Source of the DNA: Galeopsis tetrahit
Taxonomy: Eukaryota; Streptophyta; Magnoliopsida; Lamiales; Lamiaceae
DNA length: 64,000 nucleotides
Reading direction: 5' to 3'
Assembly: GCA_963675135.1 (NCBI GenBank)
Contig: OY776134.1
Coordinates: 54,455,740-54,519,739 of the forward strand
The notes below the pieces were generated by a model. The model worked only from the letters and a program-made list of their open reading frames with translations. It ran no database searches and had not been told where the DNA came from. Numbering within the stretch: the first letter of the stretch is position 1; every line of letters starts with the position of its first letter. The position numbers were made by a program, and so were the translations under genes. Of the stretch, positions 1-9,566 are shown piece by piece.

Positions 1-922
1 TCATATGGGGTTTTGCCTTCTAAAGCATATGAGAGAGTTTTATTTATTAAGTAACATGCAGTACATACAGCTTCTCCCCAAAAACTTTTAGGTAATTTAG
101 CATCAGCTAACATGAATCTGACCCGTTCTAAAATAGTTTGGTTCATTCTCTTTGCTAATCCATTTTGTTGTGGATTAAGAGGGACAGTTCTATGTCTAGT
201 AATGCCCTTCTCTTTACAAAATTCAATGAATTCAGCTGATAAATACTCAAGGCCGTTATCTGTCCTTAAATGTTTTAAGGATTTTCCTTTCTTGTTCCCT
301 ATCTCAAGTAGCCATTCTTTAAATTTTGCAAAGGCCTCACTTTTCTGTTTGAGAATGAACACCCAAAATTTTCTAGAATAGTAATCTATTATGGACATGA
401 AGTACTTACCTCCACCAATGGTTTCAGCCCTTGATGGCCCCCAGACATCTGAATTAACATAATCCAGCAACTCTTTTGTAGTGTGCTTACCCTTCTGGAA
501 TGACTTCTTCTTGGCCTTGCCAAGAATGCACTGCTCACAGAACTCCAGGTTCTTGAATGTCTTCTGGTGGAATACCCCCTTCTTGGATAACTCCATCAGA
601 CCTTTCTCTCCAACATGTGCCAGCCTCTTATGCCAAAGCATAGCTCATCAGAACTCATGGTAACATCAGCAGCACTTATGATTGTCTCACCAATTAAAGA
701 ATATAACTCATTAGACTTCTTCCCTTGCATCACTATTCTATCAGCTTTGGTAACAAGCAGACATCCTCTTTCTGTCTTGAAATCATAACCCAAAGCATTT
801 AGTGTGCCAAGAGATATAAGGTTCCTCTTTAAATCTGGAACAAATCTGACATTGGTCAGGATCAAATGTTTATCATTAAACATCTTCACCCTCACAGTGC
901 CAATTCCTCTCACATTACAACT
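1..922 (-). pseudogene. copia protease end and integrase, broken and partial
   Basis: After the TAA the frame continues as gag-pre-integrase sequence (NVRGIGTVRVKMFNDKHLIL) to about 650, where a one-base shift is needed to reach LWHKRLAHVGEKGL and CEQCILGKAKKKSF, the HHCC zinc-binding part of integrase. The catalytic core follows: DVWGPS (first Asp), LRTDNGLEY (second Asp), then QNGLAKRMN, where the family has glutamate in the AERMN motif. The lysine sits at the D-X35-E position, so the enzyme would be inactive. The sequence continues past the window start. Confidence 0.9.
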
Positions 923-1879
923 TTAATCATTACCCAACAAAACTGATCCACCATCCATCATTTTCAGGTTTTGAAACCAAGATTTGGTGGGACACATGTG
1001 AAATGAACATCCAGAATCCAACACCCATTCATTAACAAGTTTGATATCTGTTATGCTCATCACTTCTGCACTATCATATCCTTTTGCCTCTGCTACATCA
1101 GTTTTAGCAGCATCAGTAGACTTCTTTTGCTCTGGACAATCTTTTATGAAATGTCCTTCTTTGTAGCATTTGTAGCAAGCTTTGTTCTTGGCTACAAATC
1201 CATTTCTCTTCTGATTTGGCTTGGCATGGAACTTCTTGTCTTGCCCTCCTTTCTTGTCATTCTTCAGTTTGATATTAAGACCCTCAGCATGGTTCTTGGT
1301 CTTCTTGGTTGAGTTTGCTACATGTAGACTCTTGGTTTTCAGTATAGACAAGACATCTTTGAATTTTGCCTTACCCTCCTTGATAATCAGCAAAGCATCA
1401 TTGAATCTGTCATATGAAGGTGGTAATGTCTCTAAGAGTAGAAAAGACTTCTTGTGATCTTCCAAGGTGATCCCAACATTCTCAAGATCATCAACTGCTT
1501 GCATGAACTCAATTAACTGCTCATAAAGGGTTTTATCATCTGTCATCTTGAAATTATTGAGCTTCCTTTCCATAAACATCTTATTTGACAAAGATTGTGC
1601 CAAATACAGATGATCTAATGCCTCAAATACTCCAGCAACGTCCTTCTCCTTCATAACTTCTCTGAAAACATTATCTCCCAAACTCAGAATAACAATGTTG
1701 TAAGTTTTTTCCATAAGCTCTTCTTTCTTGGCATAGTCTACATCGGATGCAGCAGGGTCAAGTGGAGTAAGGGCCTCTTTCAGCCCATGGTGTGACAGCA
1801 GAGCCTTCATCTTGACTTTCCATAAACCAAAATTTGTCTTACCTTTGAATTTCTCTATCTCCAATTTCACAGAGCTCAT
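923..1879 (-). pseudogene. copia gag, N-terminal half of gag-pol
   Basis: The ATG at 1877-1879 starts MSSVKLEIEKFKGKTNFGLW, the usual Tnt1-like gag start. A UBN2-type gag region fills most of it. A CCHC zinc knuckle follows (CYKCYKEGHFIKDC, spacing C-X2-C-X4-H-X4-C), then the protease active-site motif VLDSGCSFH close to the end. The frame ends in TAA at 923-925, but the same frame continues with protease-like sequence beyond it, so the stop is a nonsense mutation in a gag-pol polyprotein. The upstream in-frame TTG codon at 1924 belongs to the primer-binding region, not to a protein start. Confidence 0.88.
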
Positions 1880-1902
1880 TTCTTGATTCTTGACTATCTT
1901 TC

Positions 1903-1925
1903 GACTTCCGACAGACGACGCCAAT
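1903..1925 (-). other. Primer-binding region after the LTR
   Basis: Immediately inside the LTR the minus strand reads TTGGCGTCGTCTGTCGG, close to the TTGGCGCCGTCTGTGGG type found after many plant LTRs. It differs from the initiator-tRNA-Met site (TGGTATCA) used by the other two copia elements here. Which tRNA primes this element is not decided from sequence alone. Confidence 0.5.
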
Positions 1926-2467
1926 TGTTATGGAATTGTATCCACTTAGCAATTCCTCACAAATGATAAATCAAGATCACTAGAAACGCAAAGAATTGAA
2001 ACGAATAAAGAAAACAAAAATAAGATTCGGAATTTACGTGGTTCGATCAAATGATCTACGTCCACGGAGGATAGAAGACTCTCTTCACTAATCACAGATT
2101 ACAAGTGTACACAAAGCTTGATCTCTCTCGAAACTCTCAGTTTTGGTAACCCACGACCTATGCACTAGATGGTGTATTTATATATGTACAATGCAAGTTG
2201 AAACTGCCACCAACAAATTAACTACCTAACAAACTAACAGAAATAAACTAACTCTGAAACTAGAATATCAGCACAATAGACCTCAGCACAGTAAGATCAG
2301 CATAGTAGACTAAGAACACTACTCTTCTGATCAGACCCGGCCAGCTTGTACTGAAAATCAACATCAGAACACTAGTTACTGTTCTGATAGTAATTAAGAA
2401 CACTTCTGATAAGAACACTTCTAATACCAAAATTAAATGACATTTCAATATTGCATTAATCTCAACA
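1926..2467 (-). repeat. 5' LTR of the decayed copia element
   Basis: A 542-bp block bounded by TG and CA (minus strand TGTTGAGATT...CCATAACA) sits directly upstream of the primer-binding region and gag. A TATA box (TATAAATA) lies at 2175-2182 on the minus strand, suitable for retroelement transcription. The outer boundary at 2467 is inferred from the TG dinucleotide, because the partner LTR is outside the window. Confidence 0.7.
2175..2182 (-). promoter_or_regulatory. TATA box inside the copia LTR
   Basis: TATAAATA on the minus strand within the LTR, about 250 bases upstream of the LTR end and in the same orientation as gag. This is the expected U3 promoter position for a copia element. Confidence 0.5.
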
Positions 2468-3540
2468 AATTTATTGTTCGTACGTCCTAGGCGTATACCG
2501 TATACTAATAATTAATGTTTTTAACTTTTAAACCTGATCAGCCTTATAAACTTGTACGTAGAGGTAGAGCTATAGTGAGCAACAATGTCCCCCGCCCCAA
2601 TTATTGAAAAGGGGGGTTAAAATTACTGTGGTCTGTGGCCGTGTTTTATTATATACTACTATGCCTTTTGTACTTGTTTGATTATAGTGATTGATAATGA
2701 ACATATATATTTCAAATGATAGTAATTAGAATGAAATCTATAATTCCGTAAAATATAATCTACTCCCCCCTATTTTCAATCGTAAAATATAATCTACTCC
2801 CCCCTATTTTTAATAAATTTTGTTTTCACCTTTCTTTTTCTTTACAAATTAGATAACATTTCTACACTTTTTAATGTATATATTTATTGCAATATTTTGC
2901 ACTTGAAATAATTCAAATACTCAAATAAATATATATTTTTAATAAAATTGATCAACATTTATTAAGGGCCTATAAAACTACTCTTATTTTAAATAGGATG
3001 GAGTATAACTTAATTAAGAATAGATCGAATCCATCCATGCATCGATCTATCCAAATTCCAAACATAAGTAAATTAACTTCTAGGGAAACATAGATTCTAA
3101 TTAATTAGTCCTTGATTGTAGATCTATATATCATCAAGAATTAAATGAATTCATCAAATAAATAGAAACACAAATTGATATATTATCAAATAATTAAACA
3201 GATCGAATAGCATGAATTTCAAAAATATATATAAATATAGTCACAAAAAAAACTAGGTAAGTATTTTCCAAACAAACTAAAAAGCTCTTCAAATTACTCT
3301 CAATCATATTTAGAGAAAAAAAAAACCAAACACCGTAGCCACGTACAGGCCTTCGTCTCAAGATGCAGAGCTTGATCAGGTAAATGTGGCGCGCGGCTCT
3401 TGAAAGTAGCTACCTAATTATTAAATTAAAATTACGCATAGTACTATAGTACTAAATACATAATAATAATTAATTAAGCTAAAAATCCAAACACAAACGA
3501 TATTATTTATTATAAAAAAAAAAAAAAAAAACCCCTAATT
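2468..3540. other. AT-rich intergenic DNA with a Stowaway-like MITE
   Basis: No gene is visible. A direct duplication of about 35 bp around ATAATCTACTCCCCCCTATT occurs at 2755-2815. The second copy also forms the left end of a small inverted-repeat element (about 2797-3004: TACTCCCCCCTATTTTTAAT at the left, TTTTAAATAGGATGGAGTA at the right). A GC-richer patch at 3330-3400 has no clear reading frame; it lies in line with the putative non-coding transcript downstream of 3790 on the minus strand. Confidence 0.6.
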
Positions 3541-3790
3541 GAAAGTTGGGATCGGACCAGGAGTGCTTGATTCCCCTTTGCATGTACATCATCATGTACA
3601 TTATTTTGTTCATCCCTCATCCTGGAATTGGACTGAGGAAGCTCGATTGCTCGAATTCGACAACAAATGACGACATAATTCCATTGATGCTACTTCGAAT
3701 AATATTGACACAAAATCTTGACTGCTAGCTAATACTAAACACACACATAGAAGATTGTATATGATAATGTTTGGCGTTTGTATATATGTG
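3540..3790 (-). ncRNA. Putative long non-coding RNA carrying a miR165/166 target-mimic site
   Basis: On the minus strand a TATA box (TATAAATA, 3824-3817) predicts a start near 3790. About 215 bases downstream, at 3576-3552, is a site complementary to miR166. It has perfect pairing to miRNA nucleotides 1-10 (CCTGGTCCGA), then four unpaired bases (CACT), then GGGGAATCAAG pairing to nucleotides 11-21 with one C:C mismatch at nucleotide 14. A bulge opposite positions 10-11 blocks slicing, the hallmark of target mimicry known from IPS1/miR399. No long reading frame exists here on the minus strand, and no miR166-star sequence lies nearby on the plus strand, so a miR166 precursor is unlikely. The 3' end of the transcript is unknown and could lie well below 3540. 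Transcription itself is inferred. Confidence 0.55.
3552..3576 (-). promoter_or_regulatory. miR165/166 endogenous target-mimic site
   Basis: Twenty of the 21 miR166 nucleotides can pair, interrupted only by the CACT bulge at the slicing position and one mismatch. True HD-ZIP III targets encode MKPGPDS around the site and have no bulge; the flanks here do not encode that motif. The 3' half pairs to the UUCCCC end of the miRNA better than HD-ZIP III targets do. A small palindrome (TGTACAT...ATGTACA, 3583-3600) lies just 5' of the site on the minus strand. Confidence 0.75.
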
Positions 3791-3816
3791 AGTAAGTGAG
3801 TTTGATATATATATGG

Positions 3817-3824
3817 TATTTATA
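3817..3824 (-). promoter_or_regulatory. TATA box of the putative mimic transcript
   Basis: The minus strand reads GGGTTTTATAAATACC, a canonical plant TATA context, about 240 bases upstream of the miR166 mimic site and in the right orientation. In DNA this AT-rich such a match alone is weak evidence. Confidence 0.4.
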
Positions 3825-3829
3825 AAACC

Positions 3830-5217
3830 CTAATCTCTTACATGTGAGATGCACGTGTTTGTGCAATATTAATTAATATATATATCCGCATGCAGGTTTT
3901 GGTCTTTAAACAGTGAAGGGTACGTTTCGACGAGAGGGACAATGAAAGGGAGAGAAAGTGAAATGGTTGTTGCCTTAAAGCTAGGGTTCTTTTTTAAAGT
4001 AAATATATATATGTGCAAAACCATTATGAACTTTAAAAAGGGTCTTTTCTCTCTGTTTTGCATGTGTTTGGAAATTTGGGTGTTTGTGTTTTCTTTTTTG
4101 GTAAAGCATTCTTGCAAACAAGATTTGTCATGCATCCACTCCAATATTCGTTTATGTCTTCCCAACCCTTCATTTGTCGAGACAATTTTACTTAAACTTT
4201 TGACTACAAAATTAGCATGGATTATATGATTTGAAAATTCTCTTTGTAAAATATATAGTTACATCTCTTGAGTACATTGTTCGATGGACACCATATATCT
4301 ATATATAATTGTAAAATTAAATTACAATATACACATGACATATGTGACAAAAATGAAATATAGTAAAATCAAGATATATTAATTAATTTCACATGCATTT
4401 CGCAATAAGTTCAGACTTGTTCACACTTTTAGATGACATGAAAATTTTCGAAGTTATCAGAGTTTTTATTTATTTATTATATTTTGATTATGATAAAAAT
4501 TTATTGTGAAATATATATTAAAAAAAATACTCTGAGCAATATAATTATAAGTTGCGAGTGTTGATTGAGGTTGTTTGTTTACGTTATCCATTGACAATTG
4601 GAGGGATGGATTTGTATTTTGTTGATGATGGACCAGGATTAAGACCGTAGAGGAGAAACGTAGGATCCCCCAGTACTTTTCCACTAGCTAGCTAGGTAGG
4701 TGAGAATGAGAAAGGCGGGGAAAAGCAAAGCTGTGTCGCACGCCTTTGTTAATAAAGTACTCCCCTCCCCTGGACCAATAGTAGAATATTAAACATTTGG
4801 GAGACGTCGCTCGCGTGGAAGACACTATCTTCTTCTTCGATCGGTAAATTAAGGTGGCAATTGTACTTTTATTTCCTCTGCAGGAAATTAATTAAACTAG
4901 CTAGTAATGTCCATAGTTTCAATGGATCGAGTTTATCATACATCATCAACTGATTTTGATTGAAATGTGGCATCACTTTCATCGACGTATAAATCGGACA
5001 TTTTGGTCGGTTTTTATCTAATTCTCCTTCCGACCAAATTTAGTACTCCCTCTCAAAGAACCTTTGCATCTACTTTTTCGATAAGTTAGAAACTCCACTC
5101 GTTACAATATCTACAATATTACATTTAATATTATTATTTTTAAGGTCCATATATATATACAAGTCAACTCACTTATTTATTTTTTTATTAAATTATATCT
5201 CAAATTTCTATTTATTA
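3830..5217. other. Intergenic DNA, no gene recognised
   Basis: Short open frames on both strands here show no family resemblance and no splice-site logic. A GC-richer stretch at 4690-4860 (GGGAGACGTCGCTCGCGTGG) might be promoter or 5' leader sequence, but nothing downstream supports a gene. Confidence 0.5.
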
Positions 5218-5219
5218 TA

Positions 5220-5369
5220 CTCCTTCCGTTTCGGGGAAAGCTCTCATGAGCTCCGGACAGAGAGGTTAAGAAATGCGAAAGATAATAGTTTGACAAAAAA
5301 GAAATGAATAGTTTTTATTGGAACAAACGAAAAAAGAAAGTTGTGTAACTTTTATTGGGACGGAAGGAG
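5220..5369. mobile_element. Stowaway-like MITE, 150 bp
   Basis: Terminal inverted repeats CTCCTTCCGT and ACGGAAGGAG are flanked on both sides by TA, the Tc1/mariner-type target duplication. There is no coding capacity. Confidence 0.8.
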
Positions 5370-6026
5370 TAATATTTTTAAAAAAATGGGTGAACAGTAA
5401 ATATGAAAGATTTTCTGAGAGTATGTGTAATTTTTTTTCACGAGTTTTAAGAAATGTTAATTTTTTTTTTATGTACAAATGATTGATTTACTAGTGCATT
5501 GTGAATTTGTGAAAATAAATTATATATTAAATTTGAATGGATAAAAAAAATATATATATATCATGAAATGAGTCAAAGACAAGACCGGCCTGGGAAGGGG
5601 AAAAGGGATGGGTATTTAACTTCCATCTCACCATGACGTATATTTTTTAAGTTTTTAATACTTTAATTTTATAAATATTAAAAAAAATTGTGTATAGCTT
5701 GTACTATCTGTGAGTTTATGAAAATTAGTTGGACAAAAAATTGGTAAACAACTTGTACTTTGGGTTTTCTGAGATTGCAAATTCGCCCATCTCCAGAAAA
5801 TCGCGATGTTGTAGTTAGTGTTCTCCGCAAGGAGATGAACAAATTGATATATAACTCATAATCGTCTAAAGTCGATCGGACGATGCGCGCAATTTCAATA
5901 TTTGAATTCAATTATTATTGTTAATACTCCCTGTCCCAGGGACTTGCATATTTGGGATGGTACAAATTTCTAACATTTTACTCCTCTAACCTGATGAGCA
6001 TATTTCACAATTTCCCATTTACAAAA
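5370..6026. other. Intergenic DNA with one MITE end
   Basis: No gene is seen. A half MITE end (TACTCCCTGTCCCAGGGACTTGCATATTTGGGATGG) starts at about 5926, and its partner end is not obvious. The long-TIR element at 6027 lies inside or beside it. Confidence 0.45.
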
Positions 6027-7044
6027 GGAAAAATATTAATTTTAGTCACCCAAATTTACCTCTTTTCTTATTTGGTCACTTACATTTAGTCAAATTGGTC
6101 ACCCAGTTATTATATTCTATCAAAATTGATCACCCTGTTAGTCAATCTGTCATTGACTAACGAAAACCGTTAAAAAATTCTCATGCATCTCCCCAAACTA
6201 ATTAAACAAGCGCAGAAGCAAAAATGAAACATGGGCAAACATTATATTTATAATAGGTGAGAAGGAATTTTGATGCATCTTCTATAACGTGATTCAATAA
6301 ATATAGAATGTGATTCAATCAACCATGTTGTTGGTAGATAGAAATTTATTTCAATTAATTTCAAGTGCCCAATTGTTTGACTAACATTTCAAAAAATCTA
6401 ATGGTTTTAATAGAAAAATATTTAGAATGAAAAATAAGTTTATGAAATTTTCTTGAATGGATAATTTTAGAATTTTTTTTACCATTAATCTTCACCACAA
6501 ATTATGCTCCAATAATTATAAATAGGAAAATGAATTGAAATAAGTTTATATCTCCAATTATTATACAAATTCAATATGAAACCAATAATGGAAAAACAGA
6601 GTACAATTGTTAAAAAAAAACCAGAGTACAAAGTTTCATTCTATCTATTGATGGTAAAATAAAAAGTAAACCAACAAAAATAATTCATAATTGAGTTAAA
6701 TAATTATTAAAAACTCATCAGAAAGAATTCTCATTATCTATAAAATAAAAAGTAAACTAACAACATCATAATATAATATAATGTTTGCACATGTTTCATT
6801 CTTACTTCTGCGTTTGTTTCATTAGTTCTGGAAGATACATGAGAATTTTTTAACCGGTTTTGAGAAATTTCACGGCTCAAAACTCTTTCTCCGTTAGTCA
6901 GACAGATGGACTAACAGAGTGAGTGATCAATTTTGATACTCCGTAGAATATAATAACTGGGTGACCAATTTTAATAGTAACTAAATGTGGGTGACCAAAT
7001 ATGAAAAGAGGTAAAATTGGGTGACAAAAATTGATATTTTCCCA
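6027..7044. mobile_element. Long-TIR (foldback-like) non-autonomous DNA element, about 1.0 kb
   Basis: The left end GGAAAAATATTAATTTTAG and the right end CAAAAATTGATATTTTCCCA are inverted copies. The inverted similarity runs inward for about 150 bp (GTCACCC, the GTTAGTC...GACTAAC block, ATGCATGAGAATTTTT-like blocks). An 8-bp direct repeat TTACAAAA flanks it (6019-6026 and 7045-7052), consistent with a transposase-type target duplication. No protein is encoded. A related, left-truncated copy ends at 29123. Confidence 0.72.
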
Positions 7045-7246
7045 TTACAAAATTTAATAAGCTATAGGCATAGCTTTAATTTCAAATAAAGACTAGTACT
7101 AGTAATTTGAAATATTTAAAGACTCCGGTGAAATATCGAGTGGGTATAGTTAGACGGGTCCGGTTACGGGTCAACCTACAGATCCACGTTCTTTAACCTA
7201 AACTAAACCCTTGCAAAACCCAACATTTTTCAGACACAGGGCAGCC

Positions 7247-9121
7247 ATGAATAACGCGAATCGAATTGTGAGACTCTACCGACTCGCTGACTCGTTGTAC
7301 TCAGCTCAGCCCTCCATAACTCGGGCTTTTCACAAACAGGTGACTCATCTTGATCATTTCTCCACTTTTTTTCCGGTAAAAACCCATACTTTGATCAATC
7401 TCAACCTCTGTAATCAGAGGCTTTTCTTTTCCACAAAACCGGAATCACTTGTAGAGATTTTTTCTTCCAATGATTGCCCTAAATTGGAAAAGGAGCTACA
7501 AGATTCGAATTTAGAGCTAACCCATGGAACTGTTATCTATGTGTTGAAGAAACTGAGCAAAGACCCAAAAAAAGCTTCCAGATTCTTGAAATGGGTTGTA
7601 GAGGAAAAAGGGTTCGAGCCCAATTCTTCTATTTATAGTTTGGTTTTAAGAATTTATGCCAATAAGATTTTCATGAAGGAGTTTTGGGTGACTGTTAAGG
7701 AAATGAAAGAGAAGGGGTATTATCTTGATGAAGAGACTTACAAAACTATTTTTACAATTTTTCGCGGTTTAAAGATGGAAAATGAGGCCACTGCTTTGAG
7801 GCATTTCTATGAGAGGTTGATTAAGGAAAATGTTATGGACGATTGTGTTAAAGAAGTTGTTGATGTGATCAAAAGTTCTGAATGGGGAGAAGAGGTTGAG
7901 AGCAAATTGGTGGAGATGAAGCTAGCAGTTTCGGATAATTTTATGCTTAGGGTGTTTAAGGAGCTTAGAGGAAAAGGGTACCCTTTGAAAGCTTATAGGT
8001 TTTTTAAGTGGGTAGATGAAAGTTTGGGTTTCAAGCACAATAGTGTTACTTATAATGGCATTCTGAGAGTTCTTTGCTGGGAAGAATCGATTGGTGAGTT
8101 CTGGAATGTATTCGAGGAGATGAAGAGCACGAGTTATGAGATGGATATCGATACGTATATCAAGGTTTCAAGGCAGCTTCAGAAGAATAAAATGTTGGTC
8201 GATGCTGTGAAACTGTACGAGCATATGATGGATAGTTCGTTTAAGCCCTCGGATAGTGAATGCCATTTGCTTTTACGGGCTTTGGCAACTTGCAATAAAC
8301 CGGATCTTGAATTGGTATATAGGGTTGTCAATAAGTTTGAAGAAGCAGGGCATTTGTTATCCAAAAATATATACGATGGAATTCATAGGTCTCTAACTAG
8401 TCTAGGAAAGTTTGATGAAGCTGAAGAAATTGTAGAAAAGATGAAGAATGCTGGATTTGAACCTGATAACATCACCTACAGTCAATTGGTTTTCGGTCTT
8501 TGTAAAGAAAGGAGGTTTGATGAAGCTACTAAGGTTCTAGATGTGATGGAAGAACAAGGATGCATTCCTGATATTAAGACGTGGACGATTTTGATAAAGG
8601 GGCATTGTGCAGCAGACGAGATGGGAAACGTGCTGCTTTGTTTTGCGAAGATGATGGAAAAGGGATTTGATGCTGATGCTGACCTCTTGGATGTTTTAAT
8701 AGGTGGGTTCATCAATCAATCAAGAACTATAGGTGCCTATCGATTGCTGATTGAGTTGGTGCAAAAAACTCGGTTGAAGCCTTGGCAATCGACTTACAAG
8801 TTTCTGATTCAGAAGCTTCTAACAGAGAGAAAGCTTGAAGAAGCTATGGAACTTGTTCGTTTGATGAAGAAACAGAATTACCCTCCTTTTCCACAGCCGT
8901 TTGTTCAATATATTTCAAAGTTTGGGTCGGTTGAGGATGCCTTGGAGTTCTTGAACGTGTTGAGTGCGAAGGAATATCCTACTGTTTCAGCTTACCAGCA
9001 CATTTTCAAATCTTTCTTCGATGAAGGTAGACATTCTGAGGCTAAAGATTTGCTGTTTAAGTGCCCACATCATATTCGTAAACATCCAGCAATTTGCAGT
9101 TTTTTCGGTTCAGCTGTATAG
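7247..9121 (+). CDS. Pentatricopeptide repeat (PPR) protein, probably mitochondrial
   Basis: An intronless P-class PPR protein of 624 residues. The ATG at 7247 is chosen because it starts a basic, serine- and arginine-bearing N-terminus (MNNANRIVRLYRLADSLYSA) typical of a mitochondrial presequence; the frame is open a little further upstream without another ATG. Tandem 35-residue helical repeats fill residues from about 100 onward, with clear motifs such as DNITYSQLVFGLCKERRFDEATKV and DIKTWTILIKGHC. PPR proteins bind organelle RNA in a sequence-specific way for editing, splicing or stability. No C-terminal E or DYW editing domain is present. The overall layout resembles the Arabidopsis At3g02490/At5g15980 type; that assignment is from memory of the family and not checked. 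Confidence 0.93.
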   Translation: MNNANRIVRLYRLADSLYSAQPSITRAFHKQVTHLDHFSTFFPVKTHTLINLNLCNQRLFFSTKPESLVEIFSSNDCPKLEKELQDSNLELTHGTVIYVLKKLSKDPKKASRFLKWVVEEKGFEPNSSIYSLVLRIYANKIFMKEFWVTVKEMKEKGYYLDEETYKTIFTIFRGLKMENEATALRHFYERLIKENVMDDCVKEVVDVIKSSEWGEEVESKLVEMKLAVSDNFMLRVFKELRGKGYPLKAYRFFKWVDESLGFKHNSVTYNGILRVLCWEESIGEFWNVFEEMKSTSYEMDIDTYIKVSRQLQKNKMLVDAVKLYEHMMDSSFKPSDSECHLLLRALATCNKPDLELVYRVVNKFEEAGHLLSKNIYDGIHRSLTSLGKFDEAEEIVEKMKNAGFEPDNITYSQLVFGLCKERRFDEATKVLDVMEEQGCIPDIKTWTILIKGHCAADEMGNVLLCFAKMMEKGFDADADLLDVLIGGFINQSRTIGAYRLLIELVQKTRLKPWQSTYKFLIQKLLTERKLEEAMELVRLMKKQNYPPFPQPFVQYISKFGSVEDALEFLNVLSAKEYPTVSAYQHIFKSFFDEGRHSEAKDLLFKCPHHIRKHPAICSFFGSAV

Positions 9122-9566
9122 TGGCTGAATGTTGTATGAAGAGCATTGTGTTACCAAGTAGGCACTTGTTGGGAAAATTAATCTTGTCATCTTATGAATT
9201 TGATTTAGGTAAGAGGTTAGAACTATACAAGCTCACATTCTTGTTTTTTGACATTGCATATTTTGTATCTGCCTTTTGCCAAGAGATCTCTCATTCACTC
9301 ACTTCTTCGTTGATCAACTTTGTCAATTCTTACACATCGAGTTATTTGGAAAACAATAACAGTGGTCTGTGGCATCTCATTGGACACAATAAACCAACTA
9401 GTTTGTAAGAGGAAGTTCACTGATTCCTTGGGTTAAAGTTTCAGCACAACATGTATTGCTGATATAACATTATTTACAGGATCCTAAAATGTAATGAGTC
9501 CAAGTCAACTAAGAGAAAAATCTATAGAAGAACACAGAAAAATTAAAAAACCAAGTTACAATAAGA
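9122..9566. other. Convergent 3' flanks of the PPR and P450 genes
   Basis: This holds the 3' UTRs of the two convergent genes. A short plus-strand open frame to 9408 has no recognisable content and is taken as chance. Confidence 0.5.

Larger units (their letters stand above)
1..2467 (-). mobile_element. Ty1-copia retrotransposon, 5' part, decayed, runs off the window start
   Basis: Read on the minus strand, the order is LTR (2467-1926), primer-binding region, gag, protease, integrase; the integrase is cut by the window edge and reverse transcriptase would lie outside. The protein resembles the Tnt1-type copia gag (N-terminal MSSVKLEIEKFKGK). The element is dead: there is an in-frame TAA at 923-925 between gag and protease, a frameshift near 640-660 at the protease/integrase junction, and the integrase catalytic glutamate is replaced by lysine. 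The second LTR and target duplication are not visible, so age cannot be judged. Confidence 0.93.

Noticed and set aside
112..381. Plus-strand open frame opposite the copia integrase
   Set aside because: The minus strand reads clear integrase motifs; this frame is its shadow.
3552..3576. HD-ZIP III gene fragment carrying a normal miR166 target
   Set aside because: The flanks do not encode the START-domain motif around the site and the four-base insertion breaks the frame.
3546..3728. 60-codon plus-strand frame over the miR166-like site, and the idea of a miR166 precursor on the plus strand
   Set aside because: The frame has no motif, and a precursor would need a miR166-star partner within a few hundred bases, which is not present; the four extra bases would also break the mature miRNA.
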